Shown here: piece by piece, positions 44,572 through 58,900 of the stretch
Layout: the number at the start of each line of letters is the position of its first letter
How positions within the stretch are numbered: position 1 is the stretch's first letter
DNA from: Zopfochytrium polystomum
Taxonomy: Eukaryota; Chytridiomycota; Chytridiomycetes; Chytridiales; Chytridiaceae
Direction: 5' to 3'
Assembly (NCBI GenBank): GCA_025765615.1
Contig: JAIVFJ010000095.1
Coordinates: 62,001-126,000 of the forward strand
Length of the DNA stretch: 64,000 nt
The notes under the pieces: model-generated
Databases searched by the model: none
The model's input: the letters and a program-made list of their open reading frames with translations, nothing else
What the model was told of the DNA's origin: nothing
Position numbers and translations under genes: made by a program

Positions 44572-45143
44572 ATGTCAAAGAAGGCGAAGGCAAGGTGAGC
44601 AACGAAGGCACGTCCCAACAAGCTGGGCGTCGACAGCGAGGGGTCCGATCCGCCCGAACTGCGAGAGGTTTTCACCAAAGTGTCATTTGTTAACCACACA
44701 TTTCGGATCGCTCGATCCCGCGAACACTTCCGCCATGCAGATCGCTCGTCGTTCGACTCATCAGCAGCGCCGGTACCGGGTTTTTCTACACCACCACTCG
44801 ACGGCGGCTTCTCCCGAAGCTGCAGCTTCGGAAATTTGATCCGATCGGTAAGTGTTCGGATCTGTTGTTCTTGGAACAGTATGTGGATTTTTTGGGAGAA
44901 TACTTTCCTAGAATTGCACGAGGACAAAACGACCGCGAAGATTTCCCCGTCGGCCTTATCTTCGCTTTCGTGTGCAAACATGGGATTGCATTCAGCTCTT
45001 GTTTACACATACTAACCAACTCCTCCGCTTTGTTTCCCGTTTTCCTCATCCCCGGTCCACGCGCGTATCGACGAACTCCTGGGCAATGCTGGCGAATAAT
45101 TCTAGTGAACAAGCATGTCTTGTTCACCGAGGGGAAGAAGTAA
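44572..45143 (+). CDS. MRPL33: Mitochondrial ribosomal protein bL33m
   Basis: Three exons, 44572-44594, 44741-44847 and 45106-45143, give a 55-residue protein that no single open frame reveals. It starts MSKKAKA, continues VVRLISSAGTGFFYTTTRRR then LPKLQLRKFDPI, and ends NKHVLFTEGKK. GTGFFYTTTRxR, LRKFDP and KHVLFTE are the diagnostic blocks of bacterial/mitochondrial L33, and the length is typical (54-60). Junction phases (23 + 107 + 38 nt) fit exactly. No cleavable presequence is needed in this family. It is the second mitoribosomal gene of the window after MRPL46. Confidence 0.95.
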
Positions 45144-45261
45144 CCACGAAAGGCCCACCGGCGTCGCGCATATGCTGGCAAGAGCGAATATTTTGCAATA
45201 AAGAGGATCTATCTATTGTGCACATGAGATCAGGAGCTAAAATCGGGTCGTTCGCACAAGC

Positions 45262-46275
45262 TCAGAGCGCCGCCGGCAGCGCGATGAGCTCAGCGGTTCC
45301 AGCGGCCAGCTCACCCGCCACAAACAGAACTCCCGCTCCAGCGAACGCTGCGTCCAGGACCAGTCTAAACGGGCGGCGAGCGGGGGGGGGGGGGGGGGGG
45401 GAAGAACGGCGAGGATTTAGGGGGTCTGTTGGCCACACAACAACGGGACAATCAGTACTTACACGTATGTTTGCCACCAGCAGTAAAACAAGTGCCCAAA
45501 GAAGGCTATTATTGAAAGTCCGAGGAAAATGCCCACCGTTCCCTATTAGTAGTGAGTCGAAGGAGGTGCGGTGATACCGGGGGGGAACGGGATATGAGGG
45601 CCGCGTCAGCTTAATGACGTGGCACTTTTTGCGGTGACGGATAATGCACCTTCTCCTCCAGTTTATTACCGCGAACTCCTGTGAGTTTGTCGGTATCCAC
45701 GGGACGAGAGTAGAACAGGTTAAACGACGCAAACACCCCCGAAAATACGCCCCCCCCCTCCCCCACACCCCAGCCGACTTATACCGATGAAAAGTCGACA
45801 TGCCTCCAGTAACGCGAATGGGAACAAGCCAAAGATTTCGAGTTGAAGAGCAGCCGGCGGAAAGGGAAGGAAAGTGCCTGCAAACGGGAGTGGTGGGGGC
45901 GTCAGGTGAACCCAAACAGAATTGTCGAAAGGGAAGCGTGGTCTCCGAAAGTATCAAACGGCCCAGCCCCACCCAAACCTTTGTAGATCAAGCAGCCCAG
46001 CAGCACCAGCCACTCGACGACGTAGTACTGTGAATTGAAGAACAGGAGGATCTGCAGCGGGAGCGACGAGTACTTGGGGGATTACCGTTCCGGCGGGCGG
46101 GGTGGAGAGGTTTAGCTTGGGTTCGCCATTTGCCCGTGTCCGCGCACGCATGGCAACATACACACACTCTCTCTTTGTTGCGCCGCGCACCATGTCCCCT
46201 CCTTCTTCTGCACGAACAAAAGGTCCACATGCTTCCACTCACAATTCGAGCGTTCAGCTGTCGAGAGTTTGCCAT
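45262..46275 (-). CDS. TMEM216: TMEM216, ciliary transition-zone membrane protein
   Basis: Six short exons join in phase to about 143 residues, the usual length of TMEM216 (about 145). Start MANSRQLNARI (ATG at 46275), then SSLPLQILLFFNSQYYVVEW, LVLLGCLIYKG, TFLPFPPAALQLEIFGLFPF, ALLEACRLFIGVRGNKLEEK, TVGIFLGLSIIAFFGHLFYC, WWQTYVLVLDAAFAGAG and VLFVAGELAAGTAELI, stop at 45262. Four membrane helices, the PLQILLFFN start, the RLF.G.RGN turn and the LQTYVL-like WQTYVL motif match the TMEM216/TMEM17 family. These belong to the MKS module of the ciliary transition zone, so a cilium or flagellum is implied. A G20 run (45382-45401) sits in the last intron. Confidence 0.88.
45382..45401. repeat. G20 homopolymer in a TMEM216 intron
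   Basis: C20 on the transcript strand, just upstream of the last exon; may serve as the polypyrimidine tract. Confidence 0.8.
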
Positions 46276-46455
46276 GGTGCTGAAAATAATGTTTACAACA
46301 GATTCGCAAACAAAAAGAAGATTTTGGCTTCGCGTGGTGGGGGGTGGTCGTTGTCGCTTTGGCGAAGAAAAAAGAAAGAAAGAAAGCCACCAAGAAAGCA
46401 AGCAAGAAAGAAAGAAAGAAAGAAAGAGAAAAGAAAGACTCCTCCCTTTTTTTCA
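46276..46455. promoter_or_regulatory. Divergent promoter region TMEM216/ESF1
   Basis: 180 bp between the two start codons, with a GAAA-rich stretch (46366-46435) before ESF1. Confidence 0.6.
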
Positions 46456-49400
46456 ATGACCGACAAGCGCTTCGAGCGGCTGAAGCGGGACCCGCGGTTC
46501 CTGCCCATCAAGAAGAAGGCCGCAAAGGTCTCCATCGACCCTCGCTTTCGGGCAGTCTTCGACGAGAATGAGTTCGGATCCACCTGTGAGTTGCCTTGTT
46601 CTCTCTTCTTCTTTTTTTTTTTTTTTTTTTTTTTTTTTGCGTTGCGTTTGCATCCGCCTCCTCCCCCTTCTGACCGGGATCGCTTGCCATGCACCAGCCA
46701 AGGACAAGTACGGTCGCTTGAAAGACACGACAAAGCACAACAACCTGCGCCGCCTGTACAACCTCGAGGACGACGCGGACAAGGACAAGGACAAGGACAA
46801 GGAGGACGACGGGAAGCGGCAGGAGGACTTGGACGGCGAGGAGGAGGATTCCGGTGCCGCTGTCGGGGAGGTGGATGACGGCGAGGACGACGACGACCAC
46901 GACAACGATGACGACGAGGAGGAGGAGGAAGCAAAGGAAGAAGAGTTTGACGACGATCGGATAAAGGCCAGACGACCCTCGACGTTCGGGCGTAAGCGGG
47001 GATTGCCGGTGCCAACGGAAGAAGACGACGAGGTTTTGGAGGTGAACGAGCGGGCTCGAATGATCAGAGGAGAGGGATTGCTGGAATCGTCGGACGACGA
47101 GGAAGAAGACGAGGAGCCACTTCTTGACGAGGAACCGGAGCTAGAGGAGCCGGAACCGGAGGACGTAAGCAGGCGCAAACTTTGGACAGGCTCACAATTT
47201 CGCTGAATAACTTGCGACGGGGCAGACGTACGGCGCCTACACCAGACGATTCGCAGCCATCAACATGGACTGGGATTTCGTCAAGGTAAAGCATTCGTTT
47301 CCGTTTTTGTGTTCTTCCCGTTAGGTCCTCATTTTCGGATCCAAAGGCGAAAGATCTCTACAAAGCGTTTGAGACGTTTGTTCCAAAAGGCGGCTCCATC
47401 GTATCCGTGTCGATTTACAAATCGGAGCTGGGAAAGGAGAGGCTTGCTCAGGTGAGAAGAGCATTGACGAAACTATTTGTCCCCGCCACAGCTTCTTTGC
47501 AGAGCAAATAAGTTTTCTAACCATCTTGCCTTTGCGCAACCCAACAGGAGGAAAAGTCCGGCCCACCGTCTGCAATCTTTGCCAATCGATCGGATCTGTC
47601 GAAGCCGCTCTTGTCTGAGTCCACTTCTGAAGAGTTTGACGAGCTCAATCTGCGCAAATACCAACTGGAACGCCTAAAGTATTACTATGCCGTTGCGGAA
47701 TGCGACAGTGTTGAAACCGCGAAAGCAATTGCGAACGGGTGCGATGGGACAGAGTTTGAGAGTACAGCCAACACGTTTAATTTAAAGTTTATTCCCGACG
47801 ATATGACATTCGATGACGAGCCAACGTAAGACTGATGGAAAAGGATCTTGTTTGAGAGTTCGAGCGTTACGGTTGCGTGAAAGAGGGACCCCTAACTCTC
47901 CTTGATCAGCGACGTTTGCACAGAGTCTGTGGCGGCGTATGAGAGAGCGAAATTCATAACAACGGTTGGTTGACGTTGTGTCGCACGCTTCCATATCGCC
48001 GATTTGCTAACTTCCTTCCCCCCCGCCTCGCCAAAGGCGCTTCAACACTCCAAAGTCCAGCTGACGTGGGACCAAGACGACCCCGAACGCGTCCGCGTCA
48101 CGCAGAAAAAGTTCTCCAAAGACGATATCAAGGACATGGACTTTAAGGCGTACCTGGCCTCCGAAAGCGAAGAAGAGGATGAAGATGAGGACGAGGCGGC
48201 TGCGCAAGAGGCGGCGGAAGCAGTTGCACGCGCAGCAGCCGCTGACAGGAAGGGTCGAGGCAGGAGCGAGTCGGCTGAGGAACGTCGCGAACGGTACAAG
48301 CGCCTTTTGCTTGGCGGGGGCGAGGACGACGGCGCTGGAAATCCGTTTGAGAAATCCAAGGATGTAGATATGGAGATCACTTTTACGCCGGGACTCACGG
48401 AGTCAGCCGAAAAGCAGCTCACGACAATGAAGCAGCGGGAGGTGAGGAACTTGACGACCCTCCTGGATCTTGCACTGACAAACTGGGTTTCTCGTTGTTG
48501 TTTTTTTTCTTTTCTTTTTCTTTTCTATTTTTTTTGCAGAACGAGACTGTCTTTGAGGCTAAAATGCGAATGCGGCGGGAGAAGAAGAAGGCTGAAAAGA
48601 AGCAGCGCAGAGGTGTGTTTAGCGCAAGGCAATCGCTTCCCGCCCTTGGAGCCGAAAAGACCGCACGTCACCTCAAACCTTGCCTCTTTTTATTTTTTCT
48701 GCCCCTTGAAAAATCCACAGAAGCCGCAGCCGCCGGATCGGAGGACTCTGACGGCAACGCCAACGCCGACGGCGGCGCCCCGCGGCTCACTGCAGCCGAG
48801 GCGCGGCGGCGGAAAGCCGCAGACGACGCGAAGACGCGGGCCGAGCTGGAGCTGCTCATGTGGGACGAGAACCAGCAGCAGTCGCGGCACTTTGACATGA
48901 AGGACGTGGTCAAGGCGGAGAAGCTCGCGTCGGTCAAGAAGCTGAGCAAGGAGCAGAAGAAGAAGCTCGTCGAGAAGCCGCAGGGGGAGTTTGAGCTGGA
49001 CGTGCAGGACCCGCGTTTTGCGCAGGTGCACTCGTCCCATCTGTTTGCGATCGACCCGACAAATTCACAGTACGTTGTTTTCTTATTCTTTCATTTTTTT
49101 TTCTTCTTTTGGGTTTTGTGTTTCCGTTAGGGTGGGAGCGTTGAGTGTACACGTGCCTCGCCACAGCTGTGAAGAGTCGTGGCTTGTGTTGAGCGATAAC
49201 GCCCCACCGTGCGCACTGTGCGCTGATGCAATCGTATATTTTTAGTTTCAAGAAGACGAGCGGTATGAAGAAGCTCCTGGAGCTGCGAACCAAAAAGTCT
49301 GCGATGGCCGACGAGGAGAAACTCGAGACATCCACCGCCAAGACCATAAAGAAGAAGGAGACACCCGCTTCCGGCAACCTGAAGGGCCTCGTCGACTCTG

Positions 49401-49532
49401 TAAGTGCCTTTTGAGCCCATCGCTTTCGACCGGTTTAATCATCCTCTGCCCCTCAAACCTTTTCAGGTGAAGCGAAAGTCGAAAGCGGCGACGGCGGTGC
49501 TGGCCACAGGGAAGCGGCAAAAGCTGGGCTAG
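46456..49532 (+). CDS. ESF1: ESF1, 18S rRNA-processing nucleolar protein
   Basis: About eleven exons. It starts MTDKRFERLKRDPRFLPIKK, with FDENEFGST at the first splice and KYGRLKDTTKHNNLRRLYNL after it. A long acidic region (46770-47160) follows. The conserved core has FAAINMDWDFVK, AKDLYKAFETFVPKGGSIVS, VSIYKSELGKERLAQEE, NLRKYQLERLKYYYAVAECD, SVETAKAIANGCDGTEFEST and LKFIPDDMTFDDEP. The C-terminal half has KVQLTWDQDDPERV, DIKDMDFKAYLASESEEE, DVDMEITFTPGL, LLMWDENQQQSRHFDMKDVV and DPRFAQVHSSHLFAIDPTNS, ending KRKSKAATAVLATGKRQKLG. This is the full ESF1/ABTAP family pattern (yeast Esf1 acts in early pre-18S processing). Intron 1 has a T27 tract (46612-46638). With bystin it gives two SSU biogenesis genes in the window. 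Confidence 0.95.
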
Positions 49533-49913
49533 TGTATTTTTCAACAGCATTGCAGAATAGACTTGTTGCGTGCGTTGTGTGCGGGGTTTTAATTTTTTCC
49601 CTTTGCTGTGGTTTTCTTCTTCTTTCTTGTTTCGGCAGGGGCTCAGTCAAATCGCAACGACAACGATCGCCTCTGCTGCAACGCCGGCATGACGGACTTT
49701 TCCGGTTACGAAACCTTTCGGTAAAAAAAAGATACAGCGGGTACGGGCTTGCGCCCGCGCCGCCCGCACCATGGCTTTTCTACGAAACGATCGCAAAGCG
49801 CGTCCTAAACGATGCACCCTGCCTACACTGCCGGGCGTGCTCAAAAAAAAAACAAACCCAACCGGACCGCCCGGCGGGGCGATAACGCAACCTTGCACAA
49901 AAAAAGGCCGACG

Positions 49914-50565
49914 ATGTCGCGCGAAGAGGTGTTTGAGTGGTTTCAGAAGCGCCTCAACAGGCCGCCCGAGGCTTTCGATATTTACAAGGTACGGGCGGTC
50001 GGGGGGAGGCACAGAACGCTTGTTGAGAACCGCTTCCCTCTCTCCCCCCCAACTAAGGTTGCCAAGGAGTTTTACCAGCTCGGCGCGTACTCGAGGGCAC
50101 TTCTCTGCTTGCAGCAGTATGTACGTTTTTTTGGTTTTTTTTTTATTCCCTCTATTTCTATTTTATTTTTTTTTAGAGTTCATTTTACTTGTTCCCCAGG
50201 AGCTACTTTACTCGATTCGCCCCTGTTCTCGCTGTGACTACTAACACAAAACGCACTGCTCGGATTTCCTTTTTTTTTTTTTTTTTCTCCTCCAAAGATC
50301 ACACTCCCAGGGGCAACGCTGCCCGGCCGGCATCTCCTCGGGTACTGCTACCTGAATCTAAACGAACCCGAGCGGGCGCTGCGCGAGTTTAAGAAATGCG
50401 TCAAAGGTCTGGGGGCTCTCTTCATTCCTCCTTGGCAGCACTACCTAACAACGGAAGAAAAAAAAATTTTTTAAAAAATACAAAGAGGGGTACCACGACG
50501 ACTGGCAACTGGTTGTGGAGCTGACTATTGAAATCGCGAGGATCAACCTGAACAAGGATGCGTAG
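49914..50565 (+). CDS. Small TPR-repeat protein
   Basis: Four exons encode about 115 residues: MSREEVFEWFQKRLNRPPEA then FDIYKVAKEFYQLGAYSRAL, LCLQQYI, LPGATLPGRHLLGYCYLNLN, EPERALREFKKCVK, and YHDDWQLVVELTIEIARINL before a stop at 50565. AKEFYQLGAYSRALLCLQQY and GYCYLNLNEPERALREFKKC are two helix pairs of the TPR type (small/large residue spacing, A..Y..LG...A). Such short TPR proteins usually act as co-chaperones or assembly adaptors; no family match is recognised. It sits only 258 bp upstream of TTLL1. Confidence 0.65.
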
Positions 50566-50823
50566 GGGAAGTGCCGATTGGGACGCAAGGGACGGTGAAG
50601 CCGCTCTTGTTCGTCGGGAAGGGAACAGATGACGTTAGCTTTTTTTTTTTTTTCCTGCCAAAATACATTAAAAAAGAATTAAAGAGATTGCAGCGAGTCG
50701 CCGCGTTTTGAGGTACAGGAAAGCTCGAGGAATTTTACAGGTATTTGGCTTAGCCAGGTGACCCTTCAAAGAATTTCAGCCACGGCCAACCTTGCTCAAC
50801 TTTCGGACAATTCACCGTTGCTC

Positions 50824-52857
<2,034 letters not shown>

Positions 52858-53080
52858 GAGTGCGATAGGCGGAAACAACCCCACAATAATCCTCTCAATC
52901 GGTACTTTGGACAGGCAGATCGAAAATTTGCAAGAGCGCCCAAAATCTACACGGGGGAAAAAGTAGAACAAGAGCGAAAAAGATAACACCAAGCGCTCCC
53001 TTCCGCAACTCCAAACACTTCTTCTGTCATCGTCGGTTAAACGAGAGGCGGTGCGGGAATGATTTTTTGGAAAACAAAGC
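52858..53080. other. Convergent intergenic gap
   Basis: About 220 bp between TTLL1 and the glucuronokinase gene 3' ends; nothing recognised. Confidence 0.5.
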
Positions 53081-55482
53081 CTATGTGGTTCCGAAAGTGG
53101 AACGAGTGAGCGACGAAGATTCCGGGACGGCGGGAAATAGGAATAAAAAAAGGCGCGATTCCCAACCTGATTTCCGCAATTCAACCACCATTTGCCTTGT
53201 CCGCGACTCTCTCAGAGGGTCGTCTGGCTCTCCTTTCCACAATCCAATCACACAGCCGCCCGAACCTATTTTTGGGCGCAAAATCATCAGGACAAACCGG
53301 GAACGCGGCCCGTGTATTGGACACAAAATCGTGGGACTTGCCCGAAAATTTAGCCGCATGGCCGTGGCGTCTGGCAATGTCGACGATGACCATGTTTGCA
53401 GTCCCAAGCGCCTTTTCACCGTAAAGACTTCTTCGGCCGCCCAGATTCATGTCCATCAGCTCAGCTAATCGTTTCTCATCACGATTCGCAAGAGCGACCT
53501 TGGCCTCTTCGGCCAACGACGCCAAGAAATTCATACCATCTACCACCTTTCAATGAATGTTAGAAGGGTCTTATAGAAGAACGTTGGCTTTGGCTTGAAA
53601 TAACCCTCATCAGTACCAACCTCTTGCTCCCCGTTGTTGAAGCGAGATCGAACATTGCTGTGAAAAGTGCCTGGTGCCAAGCGTAAGCGAGAGCTGTACT
53701 GGCAGCTAAACTGACGAACCTGAGTCAGACGGCTGAGCAACATAGGCTGGAAAACACATAAGCGAGATTCAGTCCACCAAGACAGTTTTTAATTACCGAG
53801 CCATAAGCCTTTCGGAAGCTGGTTGATGTCCAAGTGGTAGTACTCTCCATATCCGCGGGTCAACATCTGCTCTTTGTTGAAGTCCATAAAGACCATTCCG
53901 CCATAAGCTTGAATGACTCTGTCTTGAAGACCTGCTGCGATGCCTAGCTCGTCCTTTTCAGCCGACAAAGCCAGATTCGCACGAATGTAGGGGGGAATGA
54001 GACCCGGCTCATCCAGATCGTGATGTTTGATAAGGCCACCGAGGAAAGCAGTAATGATGCCAGAGCTGCCCGCGAGGCCGACCTGCCTGTGATAATTGAA
54101 TATTTGTAAAAATTGTTACGATGTAGCAACGTGTGAAGAAGGGTTTCTCAAGAACTAATCGTTCTTTGAACAATAATAGAACAAACCTTGGGATATTGGT
54201 ATTCCATAAAAGCTTGAAACCTTGCTTCCGCAATCGCAATCCGTTCGCGCGACAATACCCATCGAATATCTTCATCGTGGCCAACAGCAAACGACTGACT
54301 CCATAATAGCCGTCCGAAGAGCACACCTTCGTGGCAACTGAAATTGAGGGGAACGCGAGCGGGTCACAGAGCGGATTAGGGCAAAGAACGATGGACTCGT
54401 CCTTGGGGTCGGCGTTGGGAATGATCGTCGCTTCCGCCCAATAATTTGAAATGAGCACGGAAATAGTTTTGCCGAAGAACCCGTCAGATGGGTTCCCCAG
54501 CAAACCGATCCGGGCATGAGCGCGAGAGACGATGGGGCTGCTCGAGATGGGCATCGGGGAAACGGACCGGGCAAACTCGTTGGGAGCACCAAGCTGCTGC
54601 ATTCGTGGAACCTTCCGCGCCCAAACGTCCACGTAGTTTTGCGCAGAGACGCGGGACAGCCATTTCCAAATCGGCGTGTCCTCGGATGAGATCAACAGCT
54701 CTCGCAAACTGGTTCGCTCGGACAGCCATTGAACGAACGAGTTTACGCCTGCACCGGCCACGTCGTTCTCTGTCAAGAATTTTTCAACGAGTGGTATGGA
54801 TGAAGCTGAAACCCTGACAAAAACGGGGCCTTCGGACGGAGGTGAGCCCTTGGTCCGCACGATCGCACACTGGTCAGATGATGAAGTTCCCAGCATCGCG
54901 TCGACGAAGCCCGCGGAATATAGATCATCGTAGTCGAAGAGCAAATCTGCGGATAGTATTGTGGTACAGTCGGGAAAACTGACGTCGATGATCCCAAGGC
55001 TTATTAGGAGATCCAGCGCAGAAAGAAAGTCCCTTGATTGAGCTTCAAAAATGTTTCCAGTGTTGAAGACGCGATCAAGCGAGAAACCAGACGCGAGGGA
55101 CCATCGCTCGACGGCCTTGTAGTTGCGTGCGTCGGTGACGATAGCCGTGGACCCATCGAGCCCAGTGGCCCTCAAATGTGCCCATGTCCATGAGAGAACC
55201 GGCTGTCCACCGACTGTTCGTCGTAAACAGGCCAAAGAGTGGGGTAAGGTTGAAGAAACGCAAGAGGATGACGTAGAGGTGTGAAGTTTAGGTCAGACGA
55301 CACGGTTACTTGCTCGTGGAGGGAGGTCGAAGGTGGCGTGGTGGCCCAAAGAGGGATGGCTTGCCTGGAAGAAGAGACTTCGGGATGCCGTACAGGGTGG
55401 AGAGCTGTGCATTGCTGGGAGCCAGCTGCAAGACTTCTTGCTCGAGGGGGTCGGTGCCAGTCAGGAGGATGACGACTTTCAT
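53081..55482 (-). CDS. Nucleotidyltransferase-glucuronokinase fusion protein
   Basis: Start MKVVILLTGTDPLEQEVL (ATG at 55482; an in-frame ATG at 55545 would add 21 residues). N-terminal part is sugar-1-phosphate nucleotidyltransferase-like: LYGIPKSLLP joined across a GC-AG intron (55214-55364) to VGGQPVLSWTWAHLR, then AIVTDARNYKAVERWSLASG and CTTILSADLLFDYDDL. The C-terminal part is a GHMP kinase of the glucuronokinase type: SRAHARIGLLGNPSDGFFGK, VGLAGSSGIITAFLGGL (ATP loop), DRVIQAYGGMVFMDF, GTFHSNVRSRFNNGEQE, LAELMDMNLGGRRSLYGEKA, IARRHGHAAKFSG and, after a second GC-AG intron (53266-53341), SGGCVIGLW. The fused enzyme would phosphorylate glucuronic acid and perhaps activate it to a nucleotide sugar. 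Confidence 0.85.
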
Positions 55483-55957
55483 TCTGTGCAAGAAGGGGGG
55501 TTGGCACTGGTCGCGAAGTCGGTGGCGTGGCGTGGAGGGTGCCATGATTGGGTGCTTTCATCACATGCCCGCATCTCCCCAGGCCGCGCGTTCCTCAGCT
55601 CCTTATCGCTCAGGAGCCCCCTTCCCACGCATGATGACGCTAAATAGCCAGCAAAGTGCCGGATACGACACGACTCGAACCGTACCTGAGTGGCCAACAC
55701 TGAACGAAGGATAGAGGACGGTGATTATTCAATTCCTTTTTTTTTTTTCTTCTTTTTTTTCTTTCTTATTTTGTTCTGTGTCGCGAAGTTTGTCCCCGTT
55801 CCTTCCCAATAACCAGATCACTCTGTCCGATCGTTTCCTTCTTTCTGGTCCAGGCCCACTCAGCCGAAAGCACTCGAATCCCCGGACGCCGAAAGGGGAC
55901 TGCCTCGGCGATACCAGTGCGGGATCGATCTCTCCATCGCGTTCGCCAGAGAGAGAC
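55483..55957. promoter_or_regulatory. Divergent intergenic region
   Basis: Between the glucuronokinase fusion and FCP1 starts. Holds a T-rich stretch (55735-55775) but no recognised gene. Confidence 0.5.
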
Positions 55958-58900
55958 ATGGAGAGCATCGTCCCTGTCTCCGTGCCCACCGAGCATTTGC
56001 CGGCCACGGTTGTCACGTTGAAGGTCGCAGAAGGCGCATCGGTCGAAAAGGGCCAGGAGCTTCTCGTGTACGAGTACCTTCAGACCGGAGCGACTCGCAG
56101 ATCTCGCGCGATCCTCGCCGCCCCCGTCGAAGGATCCGTTCAGCTTTCCAATGTCCGAGTCGGCTTCGTTATTGAGGATGTCGGGTGCGAGGGCCGTCGC
56201 ATCTCCTCCTTACCATCTGACAAAAAACCTTCATCTTCACTTCCCATTCAACCGGAAAGGCAAGCTGTCGTGTCGATCAAAGAGAATTGCAGCCATCCGG
56301 TTCAGTTTCGCGGACTGTGTGCCCTTTGTTTCAAAGACCTGAGCATGTGAGTGTAAGCGGCAGAAGTCGTTGATCGCTTGCTGCAAACTGGTCGCGATCT
56401 CACTGAACCTATCGCCCGCAGACCGGACTTTATGGGATCTGAGACGACTCGCGCGACAATCAACATGAGCCACGACGCCATGGGAGTGTTTGTAAGCTTG
56501 TCGGTGAGGAGCACCTTGCGGGATTTCGCCACTCTGATAGGGAGTTTGCTCTTCGAAACATTTGGCGCAGGAGGCTGAGCGCCTCGAGGCGGAGAACGCG
56601 AAACGGCTGTTGTCGGAGGGACGGCTTTCGCTGATCTTGGACTTGGATCAGACGATCATACATGCGACCGTCGACCCGACCATTGGCGAATGGATGCTTG
56701 ATCCGGACAATCCGAACTTTCCTGTTTTGACGGTTCGTGTTCAGACAAACGACGCGCGACTGACTGAAGACACGTCCCAACCAAAAAAAGGATGTCCACA
56801 GCTTTGTTCTGCCAGACAGCCCGGTTGTGTACTACATAAAGCTCCGGTACGCGCTTCCTTCTGGCGCTCGCACATTTTCCCTCCTCCTCCTCCAACCCCG
56901 ATCGATCGATGACCCTGATTCCAAACTTCCAAATAGGCCGGGCACAAGAGAATTCTTGGAGAAAGTCAGCAAGCTGTACGAACTGCACATCTACACCATG
57001 GGCACCCGCAACTACGCTAGAGCCGTCGCCTCCGTGATCGATCCGAACAAAACGCTTTTCAAAGAGCGGATCCTATCTCGCGACGACAGTGGCAGTAAGT
57101 TTCCTCGTTCTGCATCCCTAGCGTCAGCAATAGGCAACTCTAAAGTTGCAAACCAGGCTTTGCGGTAAAAAGCATACAGCGTCTCTTCCCGTGCGATCAG
57201 TCTATGGTCGTTGTCGTCGACGATCGAGGCGACGTTTGGCAGTGGCCCCCAAACCTCATTCGAATACAGCCATGTAGGTGGAGAAGTCCGAGTTTGCGCT
57301 TGGCGGTGTTAGACCTTCTACGAATTTCGCTTGACTTTCTTACCGAATGCACTCGATATTCCTTTGTTCCTACCACCTCGAAACTGTTCTGACTTGCCAT
57401 AAAGATGACTTTTTCGTGGGCATAGGCGACATCAACGAACCCATCTACGCGGCGTCGCAAGCTGTGCATAGACAAGAAGCCGCAGTGCGCCCCACAGATC
57501 CGACCAACGGATTGGAGGTCCCGACCGCGTTGGGGGCAGTGGCCGGGACCGCGGGTGCGGGGGCAGGAGCTCCGCCAAAGACGCCGGTTCTCACCAACGC
57601 AGAGATTGTGGAGCTAGAGGAAGGCGCGGCGGCTGGAGCGGATGCGGAGAAGGATGTGGGGGTCAATGTGAAGCTCCTCGCGCAGATGCAGGCGGTGCAG
57701 CAGCACGCGTTTGACGAGCAGCAAAAGGATCGGCCGTTGGCGCTGATGCAGAGCGCCAGCGACTCGGAGGAGGAGGAGGATGAAGGGGAGGAGAAGACGT
57801 CGAGAGAGGGTGATTTGGCCAACGGGACTGGGAGTGCGGAAGGCAGCCTGGAAAAGGGGAAGCAGCCAGAGAATTCCACGAGGTAAGTTCAATGTGGCAC
57901 ATACCACGTTGTTGTTTTCCCTGCGTGGTTCTCACGATGATATTGGTAACAGCGAAGCCGCCACCATGCCATCACCAGCGAAAAAGAAGCGGCGTCCTGT
58001 CTTGCAGGATAACGACCAGGAACTATATCATGTGGGATCGCTCTTGGAGGATATTCAGACCATCTTTTACCGAAAGCTGCGAAAGGGAGTCGCCAAACCT
58101 GACGTACGCACCATCATGCCGAGCCTGAAACGAAAAGTGCTTCAAGGTTGCTGCATTTTGTTCAGCAGCGTTATACCCATCGGGACGGAGCCAAAAAGGT
58201 TCGTCATTTGAGTTGTGTGGGCCTTGCGGCGAGGTTGTTTACCACATTCCCCTGGTCTTCTGGTTTGTTGTTTCCCGTCACCCTCCTGACCTTTGGACCG
58301 TAATGTCCTCGCAGCCACGAAGCGTGGGTGGTGGCCACGCAGTATGGAGCAAAGTGCGTATCCGACCTAACCTCAGAGGTGACACACGTTGTCGCAGGAA
58401 AGGTAAAGCCTGCATCATAAGGAGAAAGTGGTTCCTTTTTGGTGGAAGCGATTGAGACGTTTGCTGAAGCAGCCCTCAACAACCCACCTTTCGTACACAC
58501 ACGCAGACGGGCACCGCAAAAGTGAACATGGCAAAAGAGCGCTCGGACGTGTTCATTGTAACCGTAGACTGGTTCGTCCGGCCGTTTCTTCATCTCGTTG
58601 TACCCCGCAACCCAACCCCCTACTCAGTTGGCAGAGTCCCAGATTAGGTCTCCGAGGGGAGATAAATTCGATGAGACTAACTTGCTGCTACCTTTCCCAT
58701 CACTCGAACGCGCAGGCTTTACCACTCTGCACACAAGTGGCGGCGCATGGACGAGGTGAACTACCTGCTGGAAAAGCCCGACGGCGCGCGTCCTGGTATG
58801 AGGAACTTTCACCATCTCCATCAGATGCTCTTTTCCTCATCTGCCACCCTTCTACACAACCTCCAACAAGTCGCCCGACTGGGTATCCTCATCGACTGAC

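Noticed and set aside
44409..44981. Long minus-strand open frame opposite MRPL33
   Set aside because: It is the antisense of BCAS2 exon 1 and MRPL33 exons; no domain, and the two real genes explain the region.
53181..53346. Glucuronokinase end read without splicing (KFSGKSHDFVSN...)
   Set aside because: It breaks the KFxGSGG motif; a GC-AG intron restores it exactly, so the unspliced end is not the main protein.
55640..55715. Possible tRNA on the minus strand (GGTTCGAGTC block)
   Set aside because: The T-arm would need an eight-base loop with two wobble pairs, and no matching acceptor, D or anticodon arms were found.
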